A stretch of DNA of 64,000 nucleotides from an uncultured bacterium (GCA_902826835.1 CADEGH010000001.1:210253-274252), one strand, 5' to 3'. Numbered from the stretch's first letter, positions 28,482 to 38,168 are shown. Numbers and translations: made by a program. The notes: generated from the letters alone by a model not told the origin.

Positions 28482-29156
28482 TCAGCGAAGTAGGGAAGGC
28501 AGACAATAGACATCCGCCATCGTCCCCACCAGGATGGATTGATAACCCCGGGCGCGCGCCGGCCGGCAGTCCGATTTCTCGCTATCCCCTACGCTCAAGA
28601 GGGCATGGCTCGGATGGGGCATCCGCCGTTCCACCTCGATGAAAAAGTCGGGGTTCGGCTTGGCGGCACCGACCTCCTCCGAACTGATGGCGAACGCGAA
28701 CAGGCTCCGGTCGACGCCGAGGCATGCGAGAATTCGGGTCAGAAGGCCGGGCGCGTTGTTCGTTCCGAGTCCGAGGGTGAATCGCTCTGAGAGTTCCCGG
28801 AGCACTTCGCATAGCCTTGCATCGGCGCGGAGATGATTCTCCGGGAAGGTCCGGGCTTCGCGCCACCGATTCATCTCGGCCAGGCTGATCCCGAATCGAT
28901 GCTCGAGCGTCTCCGACTTCGAGCCGAAGCCACCGCGAATGCGGTCGGCTTCGAGCACGGAATACGCCTCCTCGTCATTCGCGGCGCCGTAGAGTTCGCG
29001 CACGCGCGCGCCGGTCGCGAGGTCCATGCTCCTGAAGTACGCGGGGTAGGTGGCCTCGTCGTAGAAGGTGCCGTCGAGGTCGAAGAGAATTCCTCGAATG
29101 CGTCCTACCTCGAGTCCGGGATCCGCCGGTCCAAGTCGAGGATCGTCCGCCGTCAC
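28482..29156 (-). CDS. HAD-superfamily hydrolase, probable phosphatase
   Basis: 224 residues from the GTG at 29156, which overlaps the preceding stop in a GTGA; an in-frame ATG at 29174 with GAGG four bases upstream is an alternative. Motif I is LFDLDGTFYD with the nucleophile and second Asp, motif II GTNNAPG, motif III Lys in GAAKPNPDFF and motif IV SVGDSEKSD. A helical cap lies between motifs I and II, like Cof/phosphoglycolate-type phosphatases (subfamily I). Substrate unknown. It sits between a protease gene and purD. Confidence 0.87.
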   Translation of the reverse strand: MTADDPRLGPADPGLEVGRIRGILFDLDGTFYDEATYPAYFRSMDLATGARVRELYGAANDEEAYSVLEADRIRGGFGSKSETLEHRFGISLAEMNRWREARTFPENHLRADARLCEVLRELSERFTLGLGTNNAPGLLTRILACLGVDRSLFAFAISSEEVGAAKPNPDFFIEVERRMPHPSHALLSVGDSEKSDCRPARARGYQSILVGTMADVYCLPSLLR

Positions 29157-30394
29157 CGGAGATTCTGGCGCCATCGGGCCTCGATCTCGGACCACTCCAT
29201 CCCGAACAACCGCGGTGCGGCCACGGCGAGGGATTCGCCCGATCCGGTTGCCACCACGAGGTCGCGAACGCTGAGCCAACCGTGTTTGGTCACGAGTTCG
29301 ACCACGAGCGAGAGGCTCATCGTGTAGTAGGTGTTCACCAAGGCCGCATCCTCGATCGTCGCCCAGACCGCCGGGAGGGCCGAGAATTCAGGCAATTCTC
29401 CCGCGGCCAGGCGCTTCACGAGGGTGCCTCGACTCCGCTCGGTCGGGCGTTTTCCTTCGAAGTACTGGGCGACTCCCTCGTTCAGCCATAGCGGACAGCG
29501 CGGCGCCAAGCTCTCCACGAACACGTGCGTCAACTCGTGGGCGAGCGTCGATTCGATCTCGGCCGCCACCTTGCGAAAGTTGCGGACCGGCAGCCGAATC
29601 TTGCCGTCGAACAAACCCCCGGCCCATTCCCGGGCGCCGGTTGCCGCGTCGAAGTCCTCCCGGGAATAGAGCACGATCGTGATGCGCCGATCCGGGAAGC
29701 AGCGGAACTCCGACTGCAGTTTTCCGTTCCAGCGATCCAAGAGATCGAGCACCGTCACACTGGTGCCCCGTAGGGACTCCGAGTCGTACTTGACGACGAA
29801 CTGTCCCCTCGACTCGCTCAGATAGGCGCCTTCGACTTCCTGTTCGCGGCGGATTTTCTCGATCAGTGGTCGGATTTCCGCCGCCCGAGTGGATCCGAGC
29901 TCGATGGCTTTTTTCAGCGACTCGAGCGCAGCGGCGAGGTCCTCCTCCTCGTACTGGCTTCGCCCCTTGACCTCCCAGAGGTTCGGAGCTTCCGGACTGC
30001 GCACGAGGGCCTGGTCGAGGACTACCCTCGACTCCTGATTCCGACCCGCTTTTTTCAGCACCGAAACGAGCGATTCGCTGATGCGTGGCTCGTTCGGATC
30101 GAGAGCCAGGGCTCGGCGCAGGTCATCCGCCGCGGAATCGAGCGTGGCGGCCTTCGTGCGCTGGCTGGCCCGCGCGTGCAGCGCCCGCGCCAGATTTTTC
30201 GCGAGGGTCCCGTTCTTGCCATCGAGAGCTCGCGCCGCTTCGAAGGCGGCGATGGCCGCGTCGAATTGGCCTTGGTCGTATGCGAGCACGCCCTCCTGGT
30301 TGCGCTCGGCAACGATCTCTTCCACGCTGCGCCCCTGGGCAACCAGAGGTAGCGACACCAAGGCTGCGATCGCCCACCTGACGAGGATCCTCAT
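29153..30394 (-). CDS. Exported TPR protein with HEXXH metallopeptidase domain (peptidase MA-like)
   Basis: 413 residues. A signal peptide of about 20 residues precedes TPR repeats (about 25-170, with AYDQGQFDAAIAAFEAARAL). The C-terminal half holds the zinc site HELTH (286-290) and a downstream WLNEGVAQYFEG with the third ligand Glu near 306, the gluzincin arrangement of the MA-like family. Thus a cell-surface or periplasmic peptidase tethered by TPRs is likely. It overlaps the kinase stop (ATGA) and the HAD gene. Substrate and regulation by the kinase are not known. Confidence 0.85.
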   Translation of the reverse strand: MRILVRWAIAALVSLPLVAQGRSVEEIVAERNQEGVLAYDQGQFDAAIAAFEAARALDGKNGTLAKNLARALHARASQRTKAATLDSAADDLRRALALDPNEPRISESLVSVLKKAGRNQESRVVLDQALVRSPEAPNLWEVKGRSQYEEEDLAAALESLKKAIELGSTRAAEIRPLIEKIRREQEVEGAYLSESRGQFVVKYDSESLRGTSVTVLDLLDRWNGKLQSEFRCFPDRRITIVLYSREDFDAATGAREWAGGLFDGKIRLPVRNFRKVAAEIESTLAHELTHVFVESLAPRCPLWLNEGVAQYFEGKRPTERSRGTLVKRLAAGELPEFSALPAVWATIEDAALVNTYYTMSLSLVVELVTKHGWLSVRDLVVATGSGESLAVAAPRLFGMEWSEIEARWRQNLR

Positions 30395-31548
30395 CGCGAT
30401 GGCCTCCGTTTGTGGAGCGGGTCGATCGACCGGGTGATCGGCCGCACCGGGGGCACGAAAGGCCGCTCCAGATCCAGGCCGGATCCTTTTCCCTTGCCGG
30501 CGGGGCCGGCCAGGCTCTTTTTTCCCTGAATTTGCTCTTCGATGTCGCTGATCAACTCGGCAGGACTCTGGTATCGGATCCCCGGATCAATCGCCATCAT
30601 GCGCTGAATGAAGTAATGCACGTGCTGGCTGATGCGAAAGGACTTGAGCTCCGGGGAATTGAGCTCCGCCAAGAGCCGTGCGGCCAAGACCTCGCGGTCC
30701 CCGCTTTCGCCGAAGGGCAGTTTGCCCACCACTAATTGGAAAAGGCTCACTCCGAGGGAGTAAATATCGGAGCGCACATCGAGTCCTCCCTCGCCGCGGG
30801 CTTGTTCGGGGGCGATGTACTGAATGGTGCCGGCGGTGATTTCACTCTCGGGCGCACCGCTTGCCACCGTAAACCCGAGATCGCAGATCTTCACGGTGTT
30901 TTCGAGATCCAGGAGAATGTTGGCGGGCTTCACGTCCCGATGGATGAGGCCCTTTTCATGCAAGTAGCCCAAGGCCCGGGCGGTCTGGAGGATGATGTAG
31001 AGGGCGTTGTCTTCGGAGAATCTCTGGGCGCGATCGAGATACTCTTGGACCGAACGACCCTGAACACATTCCATGCTCACGAAGATCAGCCCGTCGTGCT
31101 GCCCGATCGCGTAGCCCTTCACGATGTTGGGGTGTTCCAGGTTGATGAGGTGCCGGCCCTCGGCCTCGAACTCTTCCACCGATTCGCGGCGCCGACGCAG
31201 CGCGGGCAAGAGGATCTTCAGGGCAACCGTCCTCCCCCCCTCCAGGTCCTTGGCCCGGTACACCCGGCTCATCCCTCCCTGCCCGATGAGCTGGTCGACC
31301 ACGAATCCCGGGATGAGATCGGCAGGGGGATGGTCCGGATCCTGGAGCCACCGGATCTCCGAAGCGGAAACCCAACCCTTCCGGCGGCAGATTTCCGTAG
31401 CGGCCAGAGGGGACCCTCGCTCCTTCAATTCCTGGGCCTTGGCCAAGACCGCTCGCATCGTCGGCTCCGAGATCACACTCTCGACCACCAAGCGGGCGGC
31501 CAGTCTCATGTCGGCGGGCGATCCGGGGAGCAAGGGAGCGTCGGGCAT
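30391..31548 (-). CDS. Soluble Ser/Thr protein kinase (PknB type)
   Basis: 385 residues from ATG 31548. An N-terminal helical part (about 1-75) precedes the kinase domain (about 78-340): glycine loop GQGGMSRVYRA, Lys111 in VALKIL, HRDVKPAN (catalytic Asp205), APEQARGE. The DFG motif reads DLG (223-225), a common variant. No membrane helix. The C-terminal 45 residues are Pro/Lys/Arg-rich. It starts an operon with the TPR-peptidase, HAD and purD genes. The promoter has a perfect TTGACA only 40 bases upstream, giving a very short leader. Substrate unknown. Confidence 0.9.
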   Translation of the reverse strand: MPDAPLLPGSPADMRLAARLVVESVISEPTMRAVLAKAQELKERGSPLAATEICRRKGWVSASEIRWLQDPDHPPADLIPGFVVDQLIGQGGMSRVYRAKDLEGGRTVALKILLPALRRRRESVEEFEAEGRHLINLEHPNIVKGYAIGQHDGLIFVSMECVQGRSVQEYLDRAQRFSEDNALYIILQTARALGYLHEKGLIHRDVKPANILLDLENTVKICDLGFTVASGAPESEITAGTIQYIAPEQARGEGGLDVRSDIYSLGVSLFQLVVGKLPFGESGDREVLAARLLAELNSPELKSFRISQHVHYFIQRMMAIDPGIRYQSPAELISDIEEQIQGKKSLAGPAGKGKGSGLDLERPFVPPVRPITRSIDPLHKRRPSR

Positions 31549-31563
31549 CGGGAACCTCGGACG

Positions 31564-31593
31564 ATAGTACGGACGACCCACACCGACTGTCAA
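31564..31593 (-). promoter_or_regulatory. Strong promoter of the kinase operon
   Basis: On the minus strand TTGACA (31593-31588) and TACTAT (31569-31564) are separated by 18 bases; -35 matches 6/6 and -10 4/6. Transcription would begin near 31557, leaving about nine bases before the ATG. Confidence 0.55.
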
Positions 31594-31775
31594 CTTGGGA
31601 CCGTTGGCTGGGCCAAAGCCACCCCTTTCGGGGTTTTCGAGGCTCCTGGACCGAAGCGCCGCCAAAAGCTACGGCGCGAATCCCCCGGCGGACGAAAGAG
31701 CGGCAGGCCCGTGACTTCGGAACTTGCGCGAGCGAGGGGAGTGACGGACCTGGGCTCTCAGGGGAAGTCTCACCG

Positions 31776-33128
31776 ATGCCGAGTGGCGATTACAACCTCG
31801 TCCTCAAGTACTGCGAGGCCATGGACGAGTTCGTCCGCATTCGGGTCTTCGGGGAAACCGAGATTCGAAGTCTCCTGGAGCAAGCCAAAATGGTCGACCG
31901 GGCGAGCTACCAGCGCCAGGTCGTGAAGTCCTGCATTTTGGATCACAACCGGGAGCTGGCCCGCCAACTCGATGAAACGAAGCGAGACGGGCATCCCGAC
32001 ATCGAGGATGTGCTGTATCTCCTCTGCATCGACGTGAATCCCGGCCTCGAGATTCACCAGGTCGCCATCCCGCTCCCGGCGCGGGACGCCATCCCGGACG
32101 AAACCAATCCGGATGCCGACCAGGACGTTCCGATCCAAAAGAAGTCGCAGAAGCAGCTCGAACGCATCATGGTCCTGGACCGCGAGCTGAAAAAGCGCAT
32201 CGTCGGACAGGAAAAGGCCATCGACATCGTCTCGCGGTCGATCAAGAAGGCAGCGGTGGGTCTGAGGGACCCTCGCCGCCCGGTCGGCGCCTATCTTTTT
32301 GTCGGCCACGTGGGCGTGGGCAAGACCGAGCTCGCGAAAGCGGTCACCGATTACCTCTACGGGAGCCAGTCTCGCCTCATCCGCGTCGACTGTTCGGAAT
32401 ACGCCCTCCCCCACGAGTACGCGAAGCTGATCGGATCGCCGCCCGGCTACATCGGGCACAACGAGGGCGGCTACCTCACCGAAGCGGCCAAGGAGCTCGA
32501 CGAGTTCGTCGTGCTCTTCGACGAGATCGAAAAAGCCCACAGCAAGATGCACAACATCCTCCTCCAACTCCTGGACGAGGGAATGATCACCGATTCGAAG
32601 GGCTTCAAAGTCTCGTTCCGCAACGCGCTCGTCCTCATGACGAGTAACCTGGGCGTGCGCGAAGTCGAATCCCTGCGCGGCAACATCGGGTTCGACTGGT
32701 CGCGTCGGCAGGATCCCTCCTTCGAAGAGATGACCGAAGAAATCAACGAGGCCCTGAAGAAGGCGTTCCGCCCGGAATTCCTGAATCGCCTCGACGACAC
32801 CATCGTGTTCAACGCGCTCACTCCGACCGACAGCGTGAAGATCGTGGAACTCATGCTGCACGATTTGGGCAAGATCGCGAAGCGCGCGGGAGTGGCCCTG
32901 AACTTCGAACCGAGCGTGAAGCGCACGCTCGCCGAGAAGGGCTACCGCAAAGAATGCGGAGCGCGCGAGCTCAAGCGCACGATCAAAAAGTGCGTGGAGG
33001 GACCGCTCACCGACCTCATGCTCGAGGGAGTGGTGAAAGACGGCATGACGGTGCGGGTGAGAATCCAACGCGGCGAAGTGGTGTTCGAACCGGATCGGGT
33101 CGCCACGCAGCCGACCGTATTCGCCTGA
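31776..33128 (+). CDS. Stand-alone ClpB/ClpC-D2-like AAA+ ATPase
   Basis: 450 residues with a single AAA+ module of the second (D2) Clp type. Walker A is GHVGVGKT (177-184), Walker B VVLFDE (about 245-250), the pore loop GYIGHNEGG near 224-232, sensor 1 LVLMTSNLG, arginine finger FRPEFLNRLDD and sensor 2 GARELKR. The first 135 residues are a helical region with no similarity I recognise to Clp N or D1 domains. There is no ClpP-binding IGF-type loop that I can see. So it is an unfoldase-like ATPase lacking D1, substrate domain unknown. It diverges from a kinase and converges on asnS. Confidence 0.88.
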   Translation: MPSGDYNLVLKYCEAMDEFVRIRVFGETEIRSLLEQAKMVDRASYQRQVVKSCILDHNRELARQLDETKRDGHPDIEDVLYLLCIDVNPGLEIHQVAIPLPARDAIPDETNPDADQDVPIQKKSQKQLERIMVLDRELKKRIVGQEKAIDIVSRSIKKAAVGLRDPRRPVGAYLFVGHVGVGKTELAKAVTDYLYGSQSRLIRVDCSEYALPHEYAKLIGSPPGYIGHNEGGYLTEAAKELDEFVVLFDEIEKAHSKMHNILLQLLDEGMITDSKGFKVSFRNALVLMTSNLGVREVESLRGNIGFDWSRRQDPSFEEMTEEINEALKKAFRPEFLNRLDDTIVFNALTPTDSVKIVELMLHDLGKIAKRAGVALNFEPSVKRTLAEKGYRKECGARELKRTIKKCVEGPLTDLMLEGVVKDGMTVRVRIQRGEVVFEPDRVATQPTVFA

Positions 33129-33177
33129 ACCAGTTCGCGACCGCGCGCCGCTCCACCGAGCGCGCCATCCGCGGCGA

Positions 33178-34476
33178 TCAGGGATAGATGCGGTACATCA
33201 TTCGCGGGAACGGAATGCACTCCCGCACGTGTTCGCGCCCACAGATCCAGCCCACCGTGCGCTCGAGGCCGAGGCCGAATCCGGCGTGCGGCACCGACCC
33301 GTAACGCCGCAGATCGAGGTACCACTCGAAGGCCTCCTTCGGCAGTTTTTCTTCCTCGATGCGGTGCAGGAGCAAGGAGAGATCGTCTTCGCGCTGGCTC
33401 CCGCCGATGAGTTCGCCTGATCCCTCCGGACCGATGAGGTCCATCCCGAGCACCACGGAAGGATCCGCCGGGTCGCGCTTCATGTAGAAGGCTTTGATCT
33501 CGGCGGGCCATCGGTGCACCATCACCGGCTTTTTGAAGTGAGCGCCCAGCGCGGTTTCGTCGGCAGCTCCCAAGTCGTTGCCGTGCACGAAGCCGGTGCC
33601 GAGCTCTTGCAGCAGTTTCCCCGCTTCGGCGTAAGAAATGCGGGGGAACGGCGGCACGATCGACTCCAAGGCCGGAATGTCCCGCTCCAATTCCACCAAG
33701 TCGGCGCGGTGGTGGGCGAGAACCTGTTGCACGATGGAGCAGATCAGCTCTTCCGAGACCGCCATGATGTCGTCGAGAGTGGCGTAGGCGATCTCCGGCT
33801 CCACCATCCAGAACTCCGTAAGATGGCGGCGCGTCTTGCTCTTCTCCGCCCGGAACACCGGGCCGAAGACGTACACCTTGCCGAGCGCCATCGCCCCGGC
33901 CTCCCCGTAAAGCTGGCCGCTCTGGGTGAGGTAGGCCTTTTCGTCGTCGAAGTACTTGACCTCGAACAGGGTCGTCGTGCCTTCGCAGGCCGCGGGCGTG
34001 AAGATCGGCGCGTCGAGTAGGGTGAATCCCCGCGAGTCGAAGTACTCGCGAATGGTGCGCACGATCCGGCTTCGGATGCGCATCACCGCCACCTGCTTCT
34101 TGCTGCGCAGCCAGAGGTGCCGATTCTTCAGGAGGAAGTCCGGGCCGTGCTCCTGAAGGGCGATCGGATAGTCCACCGACTCGTGAACCACGGTGACGCC
34201 GGTGAGATGCAGTTCATACCCGCCGGGAGCGCGGGGTTCGGCCCGCACGTGCCCCCGAACCATGAGCGAGGATTCCTGTCCCAATTTCTCCGCTCGCTCG
34301 AAGTCCGCCTCGGGGATCTGGCCTTTGGCGACCACGCTCTGCACGATGCCGGTCCCGTCGCGCACCAAGAGAAAGAGGATCTTGCCCTTCGAGCGGCGAT
34401 TGTAGAGCCAGCCCTTGACCTCGACTTCCTCTCCGACGTGACGACCAAAGTCCTCGATATAGACGTGGGCAGGCAT
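33178..34476 (-). CDS. asnS: Asparagine-tRNA ligase
   Basis: Class II aminoacyl-tRNA synthetase charging tRNA-Asn. 432 residues from ATG 34476. The N-terminal OB fold contains [11 protein letters not shown]; the catalytic core has motif 2 ([25 protein letters not shown]) and motif 3 ([15 protein letters not shown]), typical of AsnRS; the ending [10 protein letters not shown] also fits. AspRS is excluded by the [10 protein letters not shown] context and lack of the AspRS insertion. An AsnRS lessens the need for the GatCAB route to Asn-tRNA. It converges on the AAA+ gene with 49 bases between. Confidence 0.94.
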   Translation of the reverse strand: MPAHVYIEDFGRHVGEEVEVKGWLYNRRSKGKILFLLVRDGTGIVQSVVAKGQIPEADFERAEKLGQESSLMVRGHVRAEPRAPGGYELHLTGVTVVHESVDYPIALQEHGPDFLLKNRHLWLRSKKQVAVMRIRSRIVRTIREYFDSRGFTLLDAPIFTPAACEGTTTLFEVKYFDDEKAYLTQSGQLYGEAGAMALGKVYVFGPVFRAEKSKTRRHLTEFWMVEPEIAYATLDDIMAVSEELICSIVQQVLAHHRADLVELERDIPALESIVPPFPRISYAEAGKLLQELGTGFVHGNDLGAADETALGAHFKKPVMVHRWPAEIKAFYMKRDPADPSVVLGMDLIGPEGSGELIGGSQREDDLSLLLHRIEEEKLPKEAFEWYLDLRRYGSVPHAGFGLGLERTVGWICGREHVRECIPFPRMMYRIYP

Positions 34477-34615
34477 TTCTATCCTCGTGCGATTGGCCGG
34501 TTTTCCGAGGGCAACGGGGCTAAGACTGGATTCCCCCGGTGCCACGGTTGGACCAGGTTGATGTTAGCGGGCTCGGCGGTCGAGCAAGCGGAGAACCCGG
34601 ACCGGGAGTTCCCGA

Positions 34616-35218
34616 TCAGGGGAAGATCGCGGTGGGTACCTTGAGCCCCGCGTCCAAGACCGCCCCGTCTTTCACCATGACATAGCCGGAGCGAACCTCT
34701 TCGCCCCGCAGCGCCCGCACCAAGAAGCGCACGCCCCCGTCCTTTAAGTCGCTTCCGACCAAGTGGACTCGCGAGAACCCCTCTTCGAGGAGGAACTTGC
34801 GGGCGATCTCCTCGGGGGAGAGCTCCGGAGCCGCGGCGGGGAGAGCGGGCGGCACGTCGGTGCGCATCTTCTCGGGAAGGGATTCCAAGACCTCCGCTAG
34901 GGCCGCGAGTTGGCCTTCGCTCCGCAGGATCGCCGCCCGCGTTTCCGCCGACACCTGGCGATCCTGGGCGAGGTCGTCGCGGAGCAACTCGAGCTCAGGC
35001 CTGAGATCCGGAATTTCGACCATCGGCATGGCCAACGGAGCCGCCGGCTGAGGAATCGTGCTGGCGGTCGCCTGGAGTTCCGCGAGCGCCCGCTTGGTTT
35101 CTCCGAAGGCCTGCTCAAGTCGCAACTGGCTCTGCCTCGTGATCCGGCCTTGAATGAAGAGAAACACGTAGCCCGCGATCAGCGTCACCAACAGCAAGAT
35201 CTCGAACCAATCGGTCAT
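34616..35218 (-). CDS. Membrane-anchored coiled-coil protein of unknown function
   Basis: 200 residues from ATG 35218. An N-terminal membrane helix (WFEILLLVTLIAGYVFLFI, about 4-22) is followed by a helical region predicted to coil (about 25-120, Arg/Leu/Glu/Ala repeats) and a compact beta-containing C-terminal domain (about 140-200) with FLLEEGFSRVHLVGSDL. The topology is single-pass, the coiled coil probably cytoplasmic. No known family. It follows the glycosyltransferase and precedes asnS on the minus strand. Confidence 0.7.
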   Translation of the reverse strand: MTDWFEILLLVTLIAGYVFLFIQGRITRQSQLRLEQAFGETKRALAELQATASTIPQPAAPLAMPMVEIPDLRPELELLRDDLAQDRQVSAETRAAILRSEGQLAALAEVLESLPEKMRTDVPPALPAAAPELSPEEIARKFLLEEGFSRVHLVGSDLKDGGVRFLVRALRGEEVRSGYVMVKDGAVLDAGLKVPTAIFP

Positions 35219-35389
35219 GGGGCGCCTCGCTTCGGGGGGTCGGAGAGATGGCCGGACCTTACCCCAGCCCCCTTCGAATGACCAGTTCCTCAGGCCTCGA
35301 TCCGCCCAGGAACCACCGTCTCTTCGGATTTTCAGGTGCGTCGACGACGCCGGGCGAAGAAGCACCAGGGTTCAAGCTGGACTCGGAAC

Positions 35390-36577
35390 TCAAATGACGA
35401 GGGGCCAGTGAGCCTCCCAGGTCAAAAGCAGAAAGCCTTGAATCACCAACGAGGCTGCCCCCAGTGCACAACCCCGCACTCCAGCCGGAGCGCGCACCAA
35501 GAGCGCAAGGTAAAGAGGAAACGCCGCCAGCGCATAGCGCGGGAGAGAAATCAGGTTGTCCGCCAAAATCGGCGCCGAAAACCACGCCGCCCCGAGCACC
35601 CAGTAGGGCCACGGAAGTTTGCCTGATCGCACATCGCGAGCGGCACACCACAGAGCAAAAAGCCCGATCCCGAGCACGAGCAACTGCAGGGACTTCCGAG
35701 CGAGTTCGAAGGGCCCGTAGCCTCGGAGGATCACGAGTTCCCGCACCCCGGAGAGGCTCGGAAAACTCTCGTGTCCGAACAGCCGCTGCACTTTGAAGTA
35801 GGCGAACGGGTCGCCACACTCTCGATCGTAGATCACGAACGCGAACCCGAGCCCTGCGAGCACCAGCAGGGAATACCCGATCGCCGCCGGAAAACGCCAG
35901 CGTTTGGCCACTTGGATGATGCGCACGCCAAGCGCCAAGAGGGCCACCCCAAAAATGCGGACCGACGACGCCCCGGCCGACGCGAGGCCCGCGAGGAGCC
36001 ATCGTCCCCGCTCGGCCTGCGTGGCCGCGAAAAGCGAGAGCGCGAGGAAGGGACCGTCGGTGAGAGCGCTTCCGAGCACGAAACTGAAGGGCGAAATCGC
36101 GAGCCCAATGGCGGCTTTGGTGCCGAGTCCATTTCCGTAGAGGCGGTTGCCCAGCCTCTCGAAGAGGGCGAGTGCGACCACCGAAAGAAGCTGCGACACC
36201 AACAAGAATCCGAGCGCCCAGGCAAGTAGTTCCTGATCCGGCGCACCTCCCAATAGCCCCCGATGAACCAGAGGCTTCACCACCCGTACGAGCCATGGGT
36301 ACCCGGGAAAGAAACCCTCCTTGGTGGGCCGGTCCAGGGGCGGCGGCTGGTACCCGAGGAGTGCGATCTCGAAATAGTAGGGTGAGTCGTTGCGCCCCCA
36401 GGCGTCGATTCGTCGATCGGGATGGTAGAGCCACGCGGTGCCATCCGCCCGCGGCTTCCACGGCAACACGAGCGTCCCCTCCCCCGGGTGCACCGGAAGC
36501 GGTGGCACTACGCTGAGGAGTGCCCACCAAAGGAGCCGCGTGGCCAAAATGACGAGCAAGAGACGACGGGACATCAT
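35390..36577 (-). CDS. PIG-V-like membrane glycosyltransferase
   Basis: 395 residues, about nine hydrophobic segments. After the first helix comes an extracytoplasmic loop with DAWGRNDSPYYFEIALLGY, then EGFFPGYPWLVR, which matches the acidic and FPxYP motifs of the PIG-V (GPI mannosyltransferase II) family. Such enzymes use lipid-linked sugars on the outer face of the membrane. Bacterial homologues have unknown acceptors. ATG 36577 is followed by a second ATG. It stands in a divergent arrangement with the cytochrome gene, and no other sugar genes lie around it. Confidence 0.75.
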   Translation of the reverse strand: MMSRRLLLVILATRLLWWALLSVVPPLPVHPGEGTLVLPWKPRADGTAWLYHPDRRIDAWGRNDSPYYFEIALLGYQPPPLDRPTKEGFFPGYPWLVRVVKPLVHRGLLGGAPDQELLAWALGFLLVSQLLSVVALALFERLGNRLYGNGLGTKAAIGLAISPFSFVLGSALTDGPFLALSLFAATQAERGRWLLAGLASAGASSVRIFGVALLALGVRIIQVAKRWRFPAAIGYSLLVLAGLGFAFVIYDRECGDPFAYFKVQRLFGHESFPSLSGVRELVILRGYGPFELARKSLQLLVLGIGLFALWCAARDVRSGKLPWPYWVLGAAWFSAPILADNLISLPRYALAAFPLYLALLVRAPAGVRGCALGAASLVIQGFLLLTWEAHWPLVI

Positions 36578-36652
36578 GGAGAGACAAAGGTCCTGGTGAG
36601 GGGAGATCGGCAGCGCTCGTCTCGGGGCCAAGGTTCGCAGGATCACGGGGCG

Positions 36653-36682
36653 CCCCGGCTGGTCAGGAACCAGCGACCGGGG
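36653..36682 (+). repeat. Hairpin just upstream of the cytochrome gene
   Basis: GCTGGT-CAGGA-ACCAGC (36658-36674) is a perfect 6-5-6 inverted repeat, and CCCCGG and CCGGGG on the outside can extend it with a small bulge. It ends 12 bases before the ATG at 36695 and could be an operator or a leader hairpin. Confidence 0.35.
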
Positions 36683-36694
36683 CAGTATAGGCGC

Positions 36695-38140
36695 ATGAGA
36701 GCCTTGCTCGGAGCCCTGGGGTTTGCCGTAACACTCGTGGGTCCGGTTTCGGGGCTCGCCCTTGCCATGGATCGACGGACCTTGCCGGAACATCCGCAGA
36801 GTCCGAGCGAGCTCGAGGCCAGCGGCTCCGACCTCTACCGCACCCACTGCTCACCCTGCCATGGGGCCACCGGCCGCGGCGACGGAGCCGCCGCACGATT
36901 CCTGGATCCCAAGCCCCGTGATTTCCAGACGGAGCCTATCCACTTCGTGGCAACCCGGAGTGGTGCCCCCTCGGATCACGACTTGTTCGAGATCATCAGC
37001 GCCGGGCTGCCGGGTACCGCGATGCAAGGTTTCGCCGGCACTCTCAACGACACGGAGCGAGCCGCGCTCATTCGCGTCGTGCGCGAGTTTCAGCGTACCG
37101 GAGCCCAAAATGCCGCCGCTGGAGAGGATCTGAGCGAAGACGAACGGCGCGCGTGGGTGGCCTCGCTCACGACCCCCGGGGAATCCCTCCGCGCCCCCCT
37201 CGAACCGCCCAACACCGTGGAGTCCGCGGCCCGCGGGCGGCTGGCGTTTCTCAAGCTCTGCGCGAGCTGTCACGGTCCGAGCGGCGAGGGGGGCATCGTT
37301 CCGAGCACGCGGGGCACGGAGAGGGAAATTCGTGCACGGGATCTTCGCCGCGGGGTGCTGAAGGGGGGCATTGAACCCGGGCGACTCTTCGTGCGCCTGC
37401 GGCGGGGTATTCCCGGCACTCCCATGCCGGAACTTCCGGCCGCCTCCGCTTCGGATGAGCTGGTCTGGGACATCGTGCACTACTTGGGCGCCGTGATCCC
37501 CCGCGAAGCCCAAAGGCTCCACGACCCTGTCGGTTTTGCCTGGCCCGCCGCGCGCGCTCCCGGGAAGCTCCCCTCCGATTTGCAAGACGCCGCGTTTGCC
37601 GTGGCGGCCGAGAGTTGGGTGGCGTTCTCCCCGTTTGCCGCCACCTCATCGGCAGAGGGCGTCATGGTCCAAGCGATTCACGACGGAGAACACTTGGGCC
37701 TGCGCCTGCGCTGGGCAGACCCGACCTGGAATCGACCCGGCACCCCGACCACGACCCCGCCGGACGGCGTCGCGGTGCGCACCACCAACCAACGTAAGCC
37801 GCCGATTCTGCCTCTCCCCGGTCAGCCATTCCCCCTCGATCGGGCTCTCTGGCAGAGCGGGCCGATGCCCACGAGCGAAGACCCCTGGTTTCAAAGCCCA
37901 AGGCCCTTCGAAAACCCCGATCAAGTCTGCCGTGGCCCCATCGGCCCGGAGCGAGTCGGACAGGGCGAATGGAGAGACGGGTATTGGACGGCTCGCCTCG
38001 TGGTTCGACCGGAGCGCGGAGGCGGGCTCCAAGCTCCCGGCAAACTCCAAATCAGCTTCGCCGTTTTTGATGGTGAGAACCGGGCCGGCCCTCTTCCCGT
38101 GGGGTTCAGCGCCTGGCAAGAATTGATCATCCTGCCCTGA
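36695..38140 (+). CDS. Dihaem cytochrome c with C-terminal ethylbenzene-dehydrogenase-type haem domain
   Basis: 481 residues with a signal peptide (about 1-24). Two class-I cytochrome c domains follow: CSPCH (Cys52, Cys55, His56) with likely axial Met110, and CASCH (Cys189, Cys192, His193) with Met244 in GTPMPEL. The last 180 residues resemble the EB_dh haem-binding subunit of DMSO-reductase-type enzymes (VMVQAIHDGEHLGLRLRWADPTWN, DGVAV). The protein should act in the periplasm in electron transfer, perhaps as a redox sensor. It is 28 bases before an ECF sigma factor and a kinase gene. Catalytic partners are not seen. Confidence 0.87.
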   Translation: MRALLGALGFAVTLVGPVSGLALAMDRRTLPEHPQSPSELEASGSDLYRTHCSPCHGATGRGDGAAARFLDPKPRDFQTEPIHFVATRSGAPSDHDLFEIISAGLPGTAMQGFAGTLNDTERAALIRVVREFQRTGAQNAAAGEDLSEDERRAWVASLTTPGESLRAPLEPPNTVESAARGRLAFLKLCASCHGPSGEGGIVPSTRGTEREIRARDLRRGVLKGGIEPGRLFVRLRRGIPGTPMPELPAASASDELVWDIVHYLGAVIPREAQRLHDPVGFAWPAARAPGKLPSDLQDAAFAVAAESWVAFSPFAATSSAEGVMVQAIHDGEHLGLRLRWADPTWNRPGTPTTTPPDGVAVRTTNQRKPPILPLPGQPFPLDRALWQSGPMPTSEDPWFQSPRPFENPDQVCRGPIGPERVGQGEWRDGYWTARLVVRPERGGGLQAPGKLQISFAVFDGENRAGPLPVGFSAWQELIILP

Positions 38141-38168
38141 TGACGGGCCGAGAGTTGGGGTCGCTTCC

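Noticed and set aside
31621..31634. ACCCC-TTTC-GGGGT hairpin followed by TTT on the plus strand
   Set aside because: Only five pairs, and no plus-strand gene ends before it; it lies in the spacer between divergent genes.
36422..36694. In-frame upstream extension of the cytochrome gene
   Set aside because: It overlaps the divergent glycosyltransferase gene and would place the signal peptide inside the protein; ATG 36695 fits the signal sequence.
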